DNA of 64,000 nt from Streptomonospora nanhaiensis (GTDB taxonomy: Bacteria > Actinomycetota > Actinomycetes > Streptosporangiales > Streptosporangiaceae). Each line of letters begins with the position of its first letter. Within the stretch, counting starts at the first letter, position 1. Location: contig NZ_JACCFO010000001.1 of the NCBI RefSeq assembly GCF_013410565.1, forward strand, positions 3,596,001 through 3,660,000. The letters are read 5' to 3'. Below, piece after piece: positions 62,992 through 64,000 of the stretch. The notes beneath the pieces were generated by a model. That model worked only from the letters and a program-made list of their open reading frames with translations. It searched no databases and was not told the origin of the DNA. Made by a program: the position numbers and the translations under genes.

Positions 62992-64000
62992 GCCCCGTCA
63001 TCGCCCTGGTCGCCGACGACCTGACCGGCGCCAACGACACCGCCGTGCGCTTCCTGCGCGCCGGGTGGTCCACCGAGCTGCAGCTGGGCTCCGCCGGCGG
63101 CACCGCCGACGTGGTCGCGGTCAGCACCGACTCCCGCGCGCTGGGCGCCGAGGACGCCGCCGCCGCGGTCGCCGAGCAGGTGCGCCGCCTGCACGGCGCG
63201 CGCCACCTCTACAAGAAGGTCGACTCCACACTGCGCGGGCGGATGGCCGCCGAGATCGAGGCCGCCCGCCGCGCGTGGGCGCCCGACGCGGTGGCCGTGG
63301 TCTGCCCCGCCTTCCCCGAGGCCGGGCGCACCGTCGTCGACGGCGTGCTGCTGGTCGACGGCACCCCGGCCCACGAGACCCCGGTGGGCACCGACCCCGT
63401 CACCCCGGTGCGCGAAAGCCACATCCCCACCCTGCTGGGCGCCGGGCACGTGCGACTGACCGGCGACGGCACCGCCGAGGACGCCGCGCTCATCGCCGCG
63501 GCCGGGCCCGTGGTGGTGGTCGACGCCCGTACCGACTCCGACCTGGAGCGCCTGGCCGCCGCCATCGCCCACCTGGGCCCGCGCGCCGTGCCCGTCGGCT
63601 CCGCCGGGCTGGCCGCGCCGATGGCGGGCGCCTGGGCCGCCGGCGCCGCGCCCGGCACCGCGCTGGTGGTCGTCACCTCGCTGCACGCCGCCACCCGCGG
63701 CCAGGTCGAGCGGCTGGCCGGCGGCGCGCCGGTGGAGTACTGCCCGGCCGCCGCCATCGCCGACACCGCCGCGTGGCAGGCGTGGCACGACCGCGTGGCC
63801 GACCGCCTCGCCGAGGGGCCCGAGGTCCTGGCCGTGGTCGCGCCCGAGGACCGCGCGCTCGGGCTGGACCCCGCCGAGGTCGCGCACCGGTTCGGCGCGC
63901 TGACCGCCGAACTCGCCCACCGCCACGGGCTCGCCGGGCTCGTGGTGACCGGCGGCGACGGCGCCCGCGCGGTCGTCGACGCCCTCGGCGCCACCGGCAT
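62988..64000 (+). CDS. four-carbon acid sugar kinase (DUF1537/OtnK-like), cut by the right edge
   Basis: About 337 residues are visible. The N-terminal ADDLTGANDTAVRFL, the KKVDSTLRGRM segment, and the C-terminal VVTGGDGARAVVDALG identify the family, which phosphorylates 3-oxo-tetronate, D-threonate or D-erythronate. ATG 62988 overlaps the permease stop by four bases. The gene continues beyond 64000, so downstream pathway genes are not seen. Confidence 0.92.
   Translation, partial: MSPVIALVADDLTGANDTAVRFLRAGWSTELQLGSAGGTADVVAVSTDSRALGAEDAAAAVAEQVRRLHGARHLYKKVDSTLRGRMAAEIEAARRAWAPDAVAVVCPAFPEAGRTVVDGVLLVDGTPAHETPVGTDPVTPVRESHIPTLLGAGHVRLTGDGTAEDAALIAAAGPVVVVDARTDSDLERLAAAIAHLGPRAVPVGSAGLAAPMAGAWAAGAAPGTALVVVTSLHAATRGQVERLAGGAPVEYCPAAAIADTAAWQAWHDRVADRLAEGPEVLAVVAPEDRALGLDPAEVAHRFGALTAELAHRHGLAGLVVTGGDGARAVVDALGATG

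Noticed and set aside
1-64000. CRISPR arrays, tRNA or rRNA genes, insertion sequences, prophage
   Set aside because: No regularly spaced repeats, T-loop consensus or transposase/integrase motifs were found by reading both strands.

Overview
The window is very GC-rich actinobacterial DNA with densely packed genes, frequent GTG starts and many 4-bp start/stop overlaps. BldG, a WhiB protein, MarP, a Crp-type regulator and a PonA2-like PBP all point to Actinomycetota. The secreted protease at 42391-43521 closely resembles the alkaline proteases of Nocardiopsis, so a Nocardiopsaceae-like organism is most likely (inference). No rRNA, tRNA, CRISPR array, phage or insertion sequence was seen.

Layout. 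(1) 1-2646: DEAD/DEAH helicase (cut by the left edge), BldG anti-sigma antagonist and its kinase-type partner. (2) 2782-18228: a block whose order follows the M. tuberculosis marP-nudix-nth / crp / MBL hydrolase-RidA-DUF4177 / two ArsA-GET3-like ATPases / whiB / PBP / metallophosphoesterase region (recalled as Rv3671c-Rv3683). A second Nudix gene, a YqeY-like gene and an SDR/TetR pair are inserted. (3) 18251-25505: accessory genes: a three-gene operon of unknown function, AraC and TetR regulators, a VOC protein, methyltransferase, DoxX-like protein, SDR and a tiny secreted protein. (4) 25619-34577: an unusual cluster: CDP-alcohol phosphatidyltransferase, zinc-less MDR dehydrogenase, divergent PTPS-like protein, GT4 glycosyltransferase, methyltransferase, UPF0104/LPG-synthase-type membrane protein, creatininase-family amidohydrolase and a GTP cyclohydrolase II whose key tyrosine is replaced by asparagine. 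(5) 34799-42327: methyltransferase, a winged-helix/membrane pair, a frameshifted SDR, an acyl-CoA ligase, TetR with hemerythrin, and membrane proteins. (6) 42391-50749: envelope and secreted proteins (S1 protease, GlsB-like, LCP, L,D-transpeptidase lipoprotein, two secreted proteins of unknown function). (7) 51506-54079: a DosS/DosR-like two-component pair with a GGGAC-N4-GTCCC box upstream of the regulator. (8) 54221-64000: a catabolic region: amidase, D-2-hydroxyacid dehydrogenase, DUF3830, two Asp/Glu-racemase/maleate-isomerase homologues, FCD-GntR regulator, alpha/beta hydrolase, KdgT-type permease and a four-carbon acid sugar kinase cut by the right edge.

The best candidate for an undescribed system is region 4. 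Its residues suggest that GTP is opened without loss of the formyl group, that the creatininase-like enzyme removes it, and that the linked dehydrogenase, PTPS-like, glycosyl-, methyl- and CDP-alcohol transferases and membrane protein build and perhaps translocate a pyrimidine- or pterin-derived, possibly lipid-linked product. The residues are seen; the pathway is inference.

Regulatory signals are rich: several promoters place a TANNNT box 6-8 bases before the start codon (leaderless mRNAs), and operator-like palindromes lie next to the TetR, GntR and DosR-like regulators.
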